A stretch of 64,000 nt of DNA from Actinospica sp035493475. GTDB lineage: Bacteria; Actinomycetota; Actinomycetes; Streptomycetales; Catenulisporaceae. Shown piece by piece: positions 27,409 to 36,508 of the stretch; position 1 is the first letter of the stretch, and each line of letters opens with the position of its first letter. The notes beneath the pieces were generated by a model that saw only the letters and a list, made by a program, of their open reading frames with translations, was not told where the DNA came from and did no database searches. Both the position numbers and the translations under genes were made by a program. The stretch spans positions 1-64,000 of the forward strand of contig DATJIF010000029.1 in the NCBI GenBank assembly GCA_035493475.1, written 5' to 3'.

Positions 27409-28791
27409 CTACCCGGCCGCGGCGACGCGGATGAGCTTGACCGCGCCGGGGCCGAGCTTGACCGAGTACGTGCCGGAGAGGTTGCCGGTGGCCTTGCCGG
27501 TCCACAGGTCCGTGCCGCTGACCGTGCCGCTGATGCCGGCCGCGGAGAGCTTGACGCTCACGGTCGTCGTCGCGGAGGCGCTGGTGTTGAACAGGGCGAT
27601 GACGTAGTCGCCGTTGCTCTCGCGCTTGCTGAAGACCTGGCCGTTGCCGCTGTCCACGATGCGCTTGGAGGCGATCGCGTCCTGGTCGACGCTGATCACC
27701 GCCTTGTTCTTGAGCATCGCGAGGTCGGTCGAGTCCAGGTGCGTCAGGTCGGTGCCGAGGATCAGCGGGGACGAGGCCATCGACCAGAGCGTCATCGTGC
27801 TCTGCCGTTCGGCCACGGTCAGCCCGTCGTTGCTGCCGTTGCCGATCTCCAGCGAGTCGAAGTCGTTCCAGCCGCCGGGGCCGACGTACGGCTGCCACGC
27901 GGACGCGCTGTTGAACCGCTGGCTGACCTTGGCCCACGTGGTCAGCGGGTAGCGCGGCTTCCCGCTGGTCCAGCAGTAGCACTCGATGTCGCCGTTGGTG
28001 CGCCAGCCGTTGGAGAGCGACGACCACGTCTTGGCGTTGGCGATCGGCAGGTCGTTGGACAGTTCCAGCCACATCGGTCGGCCGGTCTGCTTGAGCGCCG
28101 TGGACCACGCCTGCACGTCGGGGATGTCGGACGCGCCGACGCCGTCGAGCTTGATGTAGTCCACGCCCCACGAGGCGAGCTCGTCGGCCCACGAGTTGAT
28201 GTACGCCTGGGCGCCGGGCTTGCTGTAGTCGATGCCGACCATGTGCTTGCAGTTGTAGTTCTTCTCGGCGGTCGTCGTCGCGATCTCGTTCGCGGTGTAG
28301 CCGGTCCCGGCGATCTTGGACTTGGCGGTGACGGCGTTCTGCGGGATGCCGGGCGTCACGTACATGCCGAACTTCAGGCCGTCCGCGTGCACGTGCTCGG
28401 CGACCGCCTCCATGCCGGGGGTCGAGCCGCTGGCCGGGAACTTGGCGGGATCGGTGACCCACCGGCCGTTCGCGTCCACCTCGGGTCCGTGCGAGTTGCA
28501 GAGGTAGTAGAAGTCGTCGACGTTGATGTACTGGAAGCCGACCGAGGACAGGCCGCTGCTCTTCATCGCGTCGGCCTGCGCGTCGATCTTCGCCGCGGTC
28601 GGGTCGGTCCCGATGAAGCTCCAGTTGCTCCAGCCGAGCAGGGGCTTGGCGCCGAGGCCGTTGCTCTCGGCCACGGCGGGCCCGGCGGCCACCGTCAGCT
28701 GCGCGGCGAACAGCCCCGCGGCGGTCAGGGTCAGGGTGCTGAGCAGAACTCGGCCCTTGGGCCGCCGAGTTCTGCCGGGGTCGTGCGACAT
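27409..28791 (-). CDS. Secreted GH27 alpha-galactosidase-like enzyme
   Basis: A 460-residue exported glycosidase. After a signal peptide (cleavage near AVAESNG) the mature protein starts GLGAKPLLGWSNWSF. It has the GH27 segments FQYINVDDFYY, the nucleophile motif YIKLDGVG and LSNDLPIANAKTWSS, and a C-terminal beta-sandwich. GH27 includes alpha-galactosidases, alpha-N-acetylgalactosaminidases and beta-L-arabinopyranosidases, so the exact sugar is open. ATG 28791 is preferred for a compact n-region; ATG 28809 is in frame. A strong inverted repeat lies in its signal-peptide codons. It is the first gene of an operon with the GH28-like gene. Confidence 0.87.
   Translation of the reverse strand: MSHDPGRTRRPKGRVLLSTLTLTAAGLFAAQLTVAAGPAVAESNGLGAKPLLGWSNWSFIGTDPTAAKIDAQADAMKSSGLSSVGFQYINVDDFYYLCNSHGPEVDANGRWVTDPAKFPASGSTPGMEAVAEHVHADGLKFGMYVTPGIPQNAVTAKSKIAGTGYTANEIATTTAEKNYNCKHMVGIDYSKPGAQAYINSWADELASWGVDYIKLDGVGASDIPDVQAWSTALKQTGRPMWLELSNDLPIANAKTWSSLSNGWRTNGDIECYCWTSGKPRYPLTTWAKVSQRFNSASAWQPYVGPGGWNDFDSLEIGNGSNDGLTVAERQSTMTLWSMASSPLILGTDLTHLDSTDLAMLKNKAVISVDQDAIASKRIVDSGNGQVFSKRESNGDYVIALFNTSASATTTVSVKLSAAGISGTVSGTDLWTGKATGNLSGTYSVKLGPGAVKLIRVAAAG
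28743..28775. repeat. 11-base inverted repeat inside the signal-peptide codons of the GH27 gene
   Basis: The arms gcagaactcgg (28743-28753) and ccgagttctgc (28765-28775) are perfect reverse complements with an 11-base loop that itself pairs ccc with ggg. In the GH27 message the hairpin begins 16 bases after the ATG at 28791. It could be an operator or a translation-slowing hairpin. Confidence 0.6.
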
Positions 28792-28939
28792 CAGTGAGAG
28801 TCCATTCATCCGATGGGTGAGTGCCGAGACGCGGCACCGGTGGACCGTCGCAGGGCTGTGTGGTGTGCCCGCGACGGCAAGGCCCCATGTAAGACCTCGT
28901 TGGTTTATGTGTCAATATCCGGGAGAACGTGTGGCTTAC

Positions 28940-28977
28940 TGTTTTGATCGAGCCTAGTTAAGTTGGCTGACAAAACA
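28940..28977. repeat. AT-rich divergent spacer with tgttttg/caaaaca inverted repeat
   Basis: The 286-base spacer between the GH27 operon and the beta-helix gene is unusually AT-rich. Arms tgttttg (28940-28946) and caaaaca (28971-28977) are perfect inverted repeats 24 bases apart. This is a possible operator for a sugar-responsive repressor shared by the two divergent units. No regulator gene is adjacent, so assignment is speculative. Confidence 0.4.
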
Positions 28978-29009
28978 ATTATCGACGACTTAAGCGTCCG
29001 CCGGAGGGC

Positions 29010-29038
29010 TTGACGCAGAGGTCTAGTCATCCTACTTT
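29010..29038 (+). promoter_or_regulatory. Candidate vegetative promoter for the beta-helix gene
   Basis: ttgacg (29010-29015) and tacttt (29033-29038) are separated by 17 bases, a good match to the housekeeping actinobacterial promoter. Transcription would start near 29045, about 33 bases before the ATG at 29078. No clear ribosome site lies in that short leader. Confidence 0.5.
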
Positions 29039-29077
29039 TCCCACGACCTGCCCACCCACCCGAATAAGTGATCTGTC

Positions 29078-31078
29078 ATGCAATCTGCGACGCGGCGACG
29101 ACGCCGCACCCTCCTCGGCACGCTCACGGCCGCGGCGCTCGCGCTCGGCGGACTGGTCGCCGCGGCCACCACCGCGCACGCGGCCCCCGCGCCGGTCAGC
29201 TTCTACGTCTCACCGACCGGCAGCGACGCCAACGCCGGAACCAGCGCCGCCAGCCCCTTCAAGACCCTGACGAAGGCGCAGGCCGCCGTGCGCGCCGTGA
29301 ACCAGGCCGCGTCCGGCCAGGTCACCGTCTACCTGGCCGGCGGCGACTACCGGCTGGCCAGCCCGCTGACCTTCACCGCCGCGGACTCCGGCACCAACGG
29401 CGACATCTGGTGGCGCGCCGAGTCCGGCCAGTACCCGGTGGTCAGCGGCGCCGACCGGATCACCGGCTGGACCGAGCGCGACACCGGCAAGGACATCTGG
29501 GAGGCGAGCGTCCCGGCCTCGCTGAACACCCGGCAGCTCTACGTCGACGGCGTGCGGGCCACCCGCGCGACCGGCTCCGTCCCGGTGACGCTGAAGCAGA
29601 CCTCGACCGGGTACACCACGTCCTCCGGCGACCCGATGGCGAGCTGGTCCAACGTGAGCGGCGACGACATCGAGTTCGTCTACACCGGCGGCCTCGGCGC
29701 CTGGACCCAGCCGCGCTGCCCGGTGGCCTCGATCACCAGCACCGTGATCACGATGGCGCAGCCCTGCTGGAACAACTCCACCAAGCGCGTCATGCGCACC
29801 GACGGCTCCGGCCGCACGTACGAACTCGTCGGCCGCGAGAGCATCACCGAGCAGCCGACCTCGGTCGAGAACAGCTACCAACTGCTCACCAAGCCGGGGC
29901 AGTGGTACCTCGACACGTCCGCCCACAAGCTCTACTACATCCCGCTGTCCGGCCAGAGCATGGCCAGCGCCGACGTCGAGGCGCCCGCACTGCAGACGCT
30001 GCTGACCACCAGCGGCGGCGCGGCGTCCGAGGTGCACAGCCTCGGCTTCCAGGGGATCCAGTTCTCCTACGCCACCAACACGTCCACCAGCACCGACCAG
30101 GGCTTCTCGGAGATCCAGGCGACGTATCAGATCACCGGCTCGACCGGCTACGCGACGCAGGGCCTGTGCACGTTCGTCTCCGGCGGCACCTGCCCGTACG
30201 GCGCCTGGACGAAGATGGCGGGCAACGTCAGCCTCAGCTACGACCACAACATCCACTTCGACCACGACTACTTCGTGCACCTCGGCGGGGCGGGACTGGA
30301 CCTCGGCGACGGCTCGCAGAGCGACTCCGTCACGGCCTGCGTGTTCACCGACATCTCCGGCAACGGCCTGGACGTCGGCGGCGTCGACCTCAACGAGCCG
30401 AACTCGACTCAGGCCACGAAGTCGATCACCGTCAAGGACAGCCACTTCTACGACATCGCCGCCGAGTACCAGGGCGGCGTGGCGATCGACGACGGCTACA
30501 TCGAGGGCTCCACGTTCGCGAACAACCAGATCAACAACGTGCCCTACTCCGGCGTCTCGGTCGGCTGGGGCGGCTGGCCGGACAAGGTGAAGCTGCCCGC
30601 CGAACCCAACTACTCGAACGGCAACGCGTTCACCGACAACCTCATCGAGAACTACATGCTCAAGCTCAACGACGGCGGCGCGATCTACACGAACGGGATC
30701 ACCGGCACGTCGCTGGCGACCGGCGAGCACCTCTCCGGCAACCTGATCCACGACGGCGTGGCCACCGCCGGGCACACCCTCTACACCGACAACGGAGCCT
30801 CCTACATCACGCTCACCGGGAACGCCGAATACAACATCGGCTCGAACGCGTGGGGCAGCAACCACACGAACTACACGCTCAACAACGACACCTACGACCC
30901 CTTGGACATCGAGCAGAACTACTGGCCCAACGGTCCGGCCGACTACAACGCGAAGTCGGTGCTGATCAAGAACAATACGAACATCACCAGCTCAAGCCAG
31001 ATCCCGTCGAGCATCGTCGCGGCAGCCGGTATTCAGGGTTCGTACACGTCCATCCTGAACTGGAAGGCCGCACAGTAG
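29078..31078 (+). CDS. Secreted right-handed beta-helix protein (GH141-like candidate)
   Basis: A 666-residue exported protein. The signal peptide has an Arg-rich start (TRRRRRTLL) and ends near TTAHAAPAP. The mature part opens SFYVSPTGSDANAGTSAASP, the entry of large parallel beta-helix carbohydrate enzymes, and continues with many short N/G/D-rich turns (HIHFDHDYFVHLGGAGLDLG, NQINNVPYSGVSVGWGGW). The pattern resembles GH141-like or DUF1565-type helices; the exact family is unsure. It is divergent from the GH27/GH28-like operon and probably serves the same polysaccharide diet. It overlaps no other gene and converges with the LAL regulator. Confidence 0.78.
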   Translation: MQSATRRRRRTLLGTLTAAALALGGLVAAATTAHAAPAPVSFYVSPTGSDANAGTSAASPFKTLTKAQAAVRAVNQAASGQVTVYLAGGDYRLASPLTFTAADSGTNGDIWWRAESGQYPVVSGADRITGWTERDTGKDIWEASVPASLNTRQLYVDGVRATRATGSVPVTLKQTSTGYTTSSGDPMASWSNVSGDDIEFVYTGGLGAWTQPRCPVASITSTVITMAQPCWNNSTKRVMRTDGSGRTYELVGRESITEQPTSVENSYQLLTKPGQWYLDTSAHKLYYIPLSGQSMASADVEAPALQTLLTTSGGAASEVHSLGFQGIQFSYATNTSTSTDQGFSEIQATYQITGSTGYATQGLCTFVSGGTCPYGAWTKMAGNVSLSYDHNIHFDHDYFVHLGGAGLDLGDGSQSDSVTACVFTDISGNGLDVGGVDLNEPNSTQATKSITVKDSHFYDIAAEYQGGVAIDDGYIEGSTFANNQINNVPYSGVSVGWGGWPDKVKLPAEPNYSNGNAFTDNLIENYMLKLNDGGAIYTNGITGTSLATGEHLSGNLIHDGVATAGHTLYTDNGASYITLTGNAEYNIGSNAWGSNHTNYTLNNDTYDPLDIEQNYWPNGPADYNAKSVLIKNNTNITSSSQIPSSIVAAAGIQGSYTSILNWKAAQ

Positions 31079-31085
31079 TACCGGT

Positions 31086-33905
31086 TCAGCGGTGCCCGAG
31101 CAGCAGCGCAGGAAGCTCACCGCGCGAGACCACGCCGAGCTTCGGGTACGCCTTGTAGAGGTGGTGGCCGACCGTACGAGGGCTGAGCACCAGTTGGGCA
31201 GCGATGTCCCGGTTGGACAGGCCCTGCGCGGCGAGGCGGACGATCTGAGCCTCCTGCGACGTGAGCACGGCGAGCGCGGCCTGAGCAGGGCTGTTGCTGC
31301 GGGTGACGACGGCGTCGGCGGCGGTGCGGGCAGGTTCCGAGCCCGCACCGCTCGCCGCGAGTTCCTGCCGAGCACGGTCGGCCCACGGCGCCGCGCCAAG
31401 CCGCTCGAACGTCTCCAGCGCCGTCGAAAGCGGCCCGCGCGCCTCAGTTCGACGCCGATCACGACGCAGCCGCTCACCCCACAGCAGTTGCGTGCGGGCG
31501 CGGTCGAAGGGCCGATCGGACTTCTCGTAGAGCCGCAGCGCCGCCGTGAAACTGCGTGCGGCGGACTCGTCGTCCTGGGCGAGCAGGGCCTCACCGCGCA
31601 GCACGAGCGCGTCGGCAGCGTTCTGCTTCACCTCGGCGGCCCAGCGGGTCAGCCGGTCGAGCGCGTGCTCGGCGAGATCGCGGTCCCCGGCCCGCAGCGC
31701 GGCCTCCAGCAGGTCCGGAAGCGCACGAGTCGCGGCGAGCTGGTGCACCGCAGGACCGTTCTCCAGCGTACGCAGATGTTCGAGGGCTGACGCCGGGCGG
31801 CCGAGGCCGAGATCCAGCAGCCCGAGCGCCCAACGTCCCCACGACTCGCCGAGGGACATGACCGTCGGCGCGAGGTCGGTCAGCGCGCGACGTGCGTACT
31901 CGCGGCAGCCCTCCTCATCACCCGCCGACGCCGCCAGATACGCGAGCACGCCGCTGACCTGGCTCTCCCACTGCGACTGCCCTGCGGCCTCGGCGATCGC
32001 GAGCGCCTGCTCGGCCGACGTGCGCGCCTCGGCGAGCTGACCGAGATGCGCCTGCACGCGGGCCAGGGCGCCGAGCGCGGGACTGCACCACGCCATCCGG
32101 CCGTGCTCCCGGCACTCGGTCAGCACCGTCGCGAACAGTTCGAGCGCCGCCTCGTCCTGCGCCATGATCGGGGCCAGCGCGCCGAGCGTGAGATAACCGG
32201 CCGGGTTGTCGAAGCCGACGCCGCGCGCCTTCGCGACCACGTCGTCCAACTGCAGCGGCATGAAGTGCAGGTCCTGCCGCAGCGAGAGCATGATGGCCGT
32301 CTCGGCGAATAGACACACCGCGTACGCGACGTCGTCGGGCTGGACGCCGTCCAACTGCATGAACAGGTCGCTGTACGCGGCGATCTCGCGGTCGCCGAGG
32401 AACCAGGCCAGATCCACGGTGCGGCACAGCAACAGGCCCGCCTCGCGCGCGCCGCCGGTCCGGCCGAGTTCCGCAGCACCCGCATACGCGATCCGGTACG
32501 ACTCGCGCACGTCGCCGAGCTCGAACCGTGCGACGGCCCGTGCCATGACGAGCCGCGCCCGCAGATGCGCGTCAAAGTACTGCGTCCGGCCCACCGCCTC
32601 GAGCTCCGTGCGCACGGCCTCCGCGTTGCGCAAGGCCTGCTCGGCACGCTCGCAGTCCCCGTGATCGATCGCCGCCTCGGCCGCCAGGATCCACCGCCGC
32701 AGCCGGTCCTCGGGCGCCGGACTCAGCCGCGCGGCACGCTCGTACGCACCCGTAGCCGCCGGCCGCCCGCTGCGCCGCCCCGCACGCTCGGCAGTACGCT
32801 CCAGCTCCCCGGCCAGCCGCTCGTCCGCTTCCGTCGCCGCCGCCGCTTCGTGCCAGATCCGCCGATCCGCCTGCTCAGGCCCAGTCAGCGCCCCCGCGAA
32901 CGCACGATGCGCCTCAAGCCGAGTCGTCGCAGGCGTCGCCGAAACCAGCGCCGCACGCAGCAGCGGATGCCGAAACGCGAACGTACCCTGATTCACCTGC
33001 AGGATCCCCGCACGCTCCGCCGCCCCGATCGCCTCCACCGGCACCCCGAACAACGGCGCCGCGCGCAGCAGCACGTCCAACTCCGGCCCGTCCGTTATCG
33101 CCGCGAGCTTGAGCAGGTACTGCGTGTCCCGCGGCAGCCGCTCCACCTGCGCCCGGAACGCCTCCATCAGCCGCTCCGGCAACTCGGGCACCGCCACGTC
33201 ACCCAGCGACTCGAACCCTGACACGGCCGGAAGTTCCAGCAGCGCGAGCGGATTCCCGTGCGCCTGGGCCAGGATCCGCGCCCGCGCCGCGTCCGAAGGC
33301 GAATCGCCCCGCAGCCCCAACACCTCCCGCGCCGCGTCATCCGAGAGACCAGCAACCTCGATCCCCGGCAAACCAGACCGCTCCAACGTCGCGCACCCCT
33401 CGCGCGTGGCCAGCACGAACACGACACTCTCCGTGCCGAGCCGCCGCGCCGCGAAGATCAGGGCATTGAGCGACGGACTGTCGAACCAGTGCACGTCGTC
33501 CACCAGACACAGCACCGGCCGCCGCCCGGCCTCCGCCAGCTCGGACAGCAGCGTGAGCAGCGCGAGGCTGATCAGCAGCTGGTCGGCGGGCCGCGCGGAA
33601 TCCACCGTCGCCAGCCCGAACGCCGTGGCCAACGCCTCCCGCTGCGGCGCCGGAAGCAGGTCGAGCCGATCGAGCACCGGATGCAGCAGCAGATGCAGCC
33701 CCGCATACGGCAACCGCGACTCAGCCTCGTACCCCGTAGCCCGCAGCACCACGAACCCCTCGGCGGCGCCCTCAGTCACCGAAAGCAGCGCCGACTTCCC
33801 GATCCCCGGCTGCCCACTGAGCACTAGCGCCCCGCCGCGCCCCGCACGCCCGCCCGCCAGCAGCCCCCGCAGGGCCGCCAGCTCCGCCTCCCGCCCGCTC
33901 ACCAT
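31086..33905 (-). CDS. LAL-type LuxR-family regulator with ATPase domain
   Basis: A 939-residue regulator of the LAL class. The N-terminus has a P-loop (LSGQPGIGKSALL near residue 38) and a Walker B (LCLVDDVHWFD). The long middle is a helical TPR-like region. The C-terminal 60 residues are a LuxR helix-turn-helix (LTSQEAQIVRLAAQGLSNRD and VLSPRTVGHHLYKAY). LAL proteins are often pathway activators that respond to a small ligand. ATG at 33905. It is divergent from the DHA2 exporter gene, with tandem repeats in the spacer, so the exporter is the likely target. Confidence 0.9.
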   Translation of the reverse strand: MVSGREAELAALRGLLAGGRAGRGGALVLSGQPGIGKSALLSVTEGAAEGFVVLRATGYEAESRLPYAGLHLLLHPVLDRLDLLPAPQREALATAFGLATVDSARPADQLLISLALLTLLSELAEAGRRPVLCLVDDVHWFDSPSLNALIFAARRLGTESVVFVLATREGCATLERSGLPGIEVAGLSDDAAREVLGLRGDSPSDAARARILAQAHGNPLALLELPAVSGFESLGDVAVPELPERLMEAFRAQVERLPRDTQYLLKLAAITDGPELDVLLRAAPLFGVPVEAIGAAERAGILQVNQGTFAFRHPLLRAALVSATPATTRLEAHRAFAGALTGPEQADRRIWHEAAAATEADERLAGELERTAERAGRRSGRPAATGAYERAARLSPAPEDRLRRWILAAEAAIDHGDCERAEQALRNAEAVRTELEAVGRTQYFDAHLRARLVMARAVARFELGDVRESYRIAYAGAAELGRTGGAREAGLLLCRTVDLAWFLGDREIAAYSDLFMQLDGVQPDDVAYAVCLFAETAIMLSLRQDLHFMPLQLDDVVAKARGVGFDNPAGYLTLGALAPIMAQDEAALELFATVLTECREHGRMAWCSPALGALARVQAHLGQLAEARTSAEQALAIAEAAGQSQWESQVSGVLAYLAASAGDEEGCREYARRALTDLAPTVMSLGESWGRWALGLLDLGLGRPASALEHLRTLENGPAVHQLAATRALPDLLEAALRAGDRDLAEHALDRLTRWAAEVKQNAADALVLRGEALLAQDDESAARSFTAALRLYEKSDRPFDRARTQLLWGERLRRDRRRTEARGPLSTALETFERLGAAPWADRARQELAASGAGSEPARTAADAVVTRSNSPAQAALAVLTSQEAQIVRLAAQGLSNRDIAAQLVLSPRTVGHHLYKAYPKLGVVSRGELPALLLGHR

Positions 33906-33949
33906 GATTTCGAGTCTACGTGCGCCGCCCGACAACCCCGCCGGCCGAT

Positions 33950-33974
33950 CCCGATTACCTACCCCGATTACCTA
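33950..33974. promoter_or_regulatory. Tandem 12-base direct repeats between regulator and exporter genes
   Basis: cccgattaccta occurs at 33950-33961 and again at 33963-33974, a 13-base period. The pair sits in the 115-base spacer between the divergent LAL regulator and MFS genes, a typical operator position. Which protein binds is not shown by the sequence. Confidence 0.6.
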
Positions 33975-34020
33975 TCCGTGACTGATTCCGCCCCGAGCGA
34001 AGATCCGTAGCTTCGCCAGC

Positions 34021-35472
34021 ATGACGACCACGGAACTGCGGCGGGACGTGCCCGCCACCGGCGACCGGCCGGACCCGCGCCACAACAGCCCCTTCACCCT
34101 CCTCGTCCTGCTCACCGGGGTCTTCATGGCCCTGCTCGACTTCTTCATCGTGAACGTCGCGCTCCCGGACACCCAGCACGACCTGCACGCGTCCTCGGCG
34201 GGCATCCAGTGGGTCGTCGCGGGCTACGGACTCGCGCTGGCGGCCGGCCTGGTCACCGGCGGACGGCTCGGCGACCTGTTCGGCCGCAAGACCACGTTCG
34301 TGCTCGGCCTGCTCGTCTTCGCCGCCGCCTCCGCCGCCTGCGGACTCGCCGGAGACCCCAGCGTGCTGATCGGCGCACGCGTGGCCCAGGGACTCGGCGC
34401 GGCCCTCTACATGCCGCAGATCCTCGGCGTGATCGGCGCCGCCTTCTCCGGCACCTGGCAGGCCCGCGCCTTCACCGGCTACGGCCTGACCGCCGGGCTG
34501 GGCGCCGTGTTCGGCCAGCTCATCGGCGGCGCACTGATCCAGGCGAACCTCTTCGGCCTAGGCTGGCGCTCCATCTACTGGATCAACGTCCCGATCGGCC
34601 TGGCCGCCGCCCTGCTTGCCCTCCGCGCACTCCCGACCGTCCCCCGCTCTACCCGCCGCACCAGACTCGATCCCGTAGGCGGCCTGCTCCTCACCCTCGC
34701 CGTACTCGCCCTCATCCTCCCCCTGGTCGAGGGCAGGCAGGACGGCTGGCCCGCATGGACCTGGACCTGCCTGGCCGCCTCCCCGGTCCTGCTCGCCGCC
34801 TTCTACGCCCACCAGCGCCGCCTGATCGCACGCGGCGGCGACCCCGTGCTCAACCCGGCGCTGTTCACCCAACGCTCCTTCGCCGCCGGAATGCCCATCG
34901 CCGTCGTCTACAACAGCGGCGTGGCCTCGTTCTTCTTCGTGCTCGCCCTCTACCTCCAGCAGGGCCGCGGCATGACCGCCCTGGGCTCCGGCCTGCTGTT
35001 CTTCTCCGTCGGCGTCCCCTACCTGGCCACCTCGATGCGCTCCGGCAAACTGGCCGCCCGCTTCGGCAGAAAGCTGATGATCGTAGGCTGCATCGCCCAA
35101 GCCGCCGGCTACGCCCTCCTCGACGCCACCATCCACGCAGCAGGCGACCCCCACAGCGTGACCTGGCTGATCCCCGGACTGGCCGTAGTAGGCGCCGCAA
35201 TGGGCCTCGCCTACGCCCCCATGTTCGGAGTAGTCCTGGCAGGAGTGGCCCCCCAACACGCCTCCTCCGCCTCCGGCCTCCTCTCCACCGTCCAACAAGT
35301 AGGCGGCGCCACCGGCATCGCCCTGGCCGGCATCGTCTTCTTCGACACCCTAGGCACCCACCCCACCCCCGCCACCTTCACCTCCGCGTTCGGCGTAGCC
35401 CTACTCCTCCTCACCGGCGTCACGCTGGCCGCAGGTGCGCTGATGCGACTGCTTCCTGCGGCGCAGCGGTGA
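34021..35472 (+). CDS. MFS exporter, DHA2 (EmrB/QacA) family
   Basis: A 483-residue, probably 14-helix, drug-proton antiporter. The first helix region has LLDFFIVNVALPDTQHDL, motif A is GGRLGDLFGRK, and ARVAQGLGAALYMPQILGVI follows, all typical of DHA2. It lies opposite the LAL regulator and is followed by a strong terminator hairpin, so it is a single-gene unit. The exported compound is unknown. Confidence 0.9.
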   Translation: MTTTELRRDVPATGDRPDPRHNSPFTLLVLLTGVFMALLDFFIVNVALPDTQHDLHASSAGIQWVVAGYGLALAAGLVTGGRLGDLFGRKTTFVLGLLVFAAASAACGLAGDPSVLIGARVAQGLGAALYMPQILGVIGAAFSGTWQARAFTGYGLTAGLGAVFGQLIGGALIQANLFGLGWRSIYWINVPIGLAAALLALRALPTVPRSTRRTRLDPVGGLLLTLAVLALILPLVEGRQDGWPAWTWTCLAASPVLLAAFYAHQRRLIARGGDPVLNPALFTQRSFAAGMPIAVVYNSGVASFFFVLALYLQQGRGMTALGSGLLFFSVGVPYLATSMRSGKLAARFGRKLMIVGCIAQAAGYALLDATIHAAGDPHSVTWLIPGLAVVGAAMGLAYAPMFGVVLAGVAPQHASSASGLLSTVQQVGGATGIALAGIVFFDTLGTHPTPATFTSAFGVALLLLTGVTLAAGALMRLLPAAQR

Positions 35473-35483
35473 TGGTGATGGTG

Positions 35484-35525
35484 GAAGCCCTCCGCCGCGG
35501 GATTTGGTCCGTGGCGGAGGGCTTC
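35484..35525 (+). terminator. Hairpin terminator after the DHA2 exporter gene
   Basis: Arms gaagccctccgcc (35484-35496) and ggcggagggcttc (35513-35525) are perfect 13-base complements with a 16-base loop. The hairpin starts 11 bases after the stop codon at 35472. The rest of the spacer to 35722 shows nothing recognisable. Confidence 0.75.
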
Positions 35526-35722
35526 AGTCTGTGTCCGGTGTCCGTGGGTTGTCTGGCGGTGCGTTACCCACCCGCCCGCCCCAGTCCCAGCGCCGTGCAG
35601 TCGCGTCGGCTGCCTGCGGAGGCGGTCGACACGGTCCACCCGACGGCGTAGCACGAGGGGCCGTACCTCCGGGCGGCGGTTAGGGTGCGGGAAAACCCCT
35701 GAGACGACGGAAGGGCCGGAAG

Positions 35723-36496
35723 ATGCAGCAGCAGCGGACCGTGGCCTTGCATACGCCGTGTTGGACGGAGTTGAGTGTGCCGGATCCGGAGGCGGCTAAG
35801 GCCTTCTACGGGGCGGTGTTCGGGTGGCAGGCCACGACCGACCTGCGGCCGGAGGCTGGCGGGTATGCGATGTTCCGGCTGGACAGTTCGCCGGTCGCTG
35901 CCGTGTCGCCGCTGTATGACGACTCGCAGCCGGTGGCTTGGAGCGTGTGCCTGTCGGTCGAGGATGCCGAGCAGACGGCGGTGCGGGTCGCGGAGAACGG
36001 GGGCAGGACTTTGATGCCGCCGGTGGACGTGTTCGACCTGGGGCGCTTCGGGGTGCTGGCGGATCCGGACGGGGCCACGTTCTCCGTCTGGCAGGCGTGG
36101 AAGTTCAGCGGGGCGGAGATCATCGGGGATCCGAACGCGCTGGGCTGGATCGAGCTGTCCACGCGGGATCCGAAGCAGGCGCTGTCCTTCTATCCCTCGG
36201 TCTTCGGCTGGACCACCCATCTGGGTGACTTCTATACCGAATGGAGTATCGGCGGCACGCACTTCGGCGGCCTGGTGGACCTCGGGCACGTGCCTGCTCC
36301 GGCGTCCGACGTGCCCGCTCACTGGAAGCCGTACTTCCGGGTGCAGGACGTGGACGCGGTGGCGGCTCGGGCGGCGGGGGAGGGCGCCAGCGTGTTGCTG
36401 GCGCCCTCGGCCGTGCCGGGCGACGACCTGCGGATCAGCGTGTTGAAGGATCCGCAGGGTGCGCAGTTCGGGATCTTCGCGCCGACTGCCGCGTAG
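35723..36496 (+). CDS. Two-module VOC (glyoxalase-fold) protein
   Basis: A 257-residue protein with two tandem VOC modules: the first begins PCWTELSVPDPEAAKAFYGA and the second LGWIELSTRDPKQALSFYPS, each with a GW motif at the first strand pair. This form is widespread in actinobacteria and is often labelled a hydroxylase. No substrate can be inferred. ATG 35723; it converges with the serpin-like gene, 12 bases away. Confidence 0.86.
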   Translation: MQQQRTVALHTPCWTELSVPDPEAAKAFYGAVFGWQATTDLRPEAGGYAMFRLDSSPVAAVSPLYDDSQPVAWSVCLSVEDAEQTAVRVAENGGRTLMPPVDVFDLGRFGVLADPDGATFSVWQAWKFSGAEIIGDPNALGWIELSTRDPKQALSFYPSVFGWTTHLGDFYTEWSIGGTHFGGLVDLGHVPAPASDVPAHWKPYFRVQDVDAVAARAAGEGASVLLAPSAVPGDDLRISVLKDPQGAQFGIFAPTAA

Positions 36497-36508
36497 GGAC
36501 AGAGGGAA

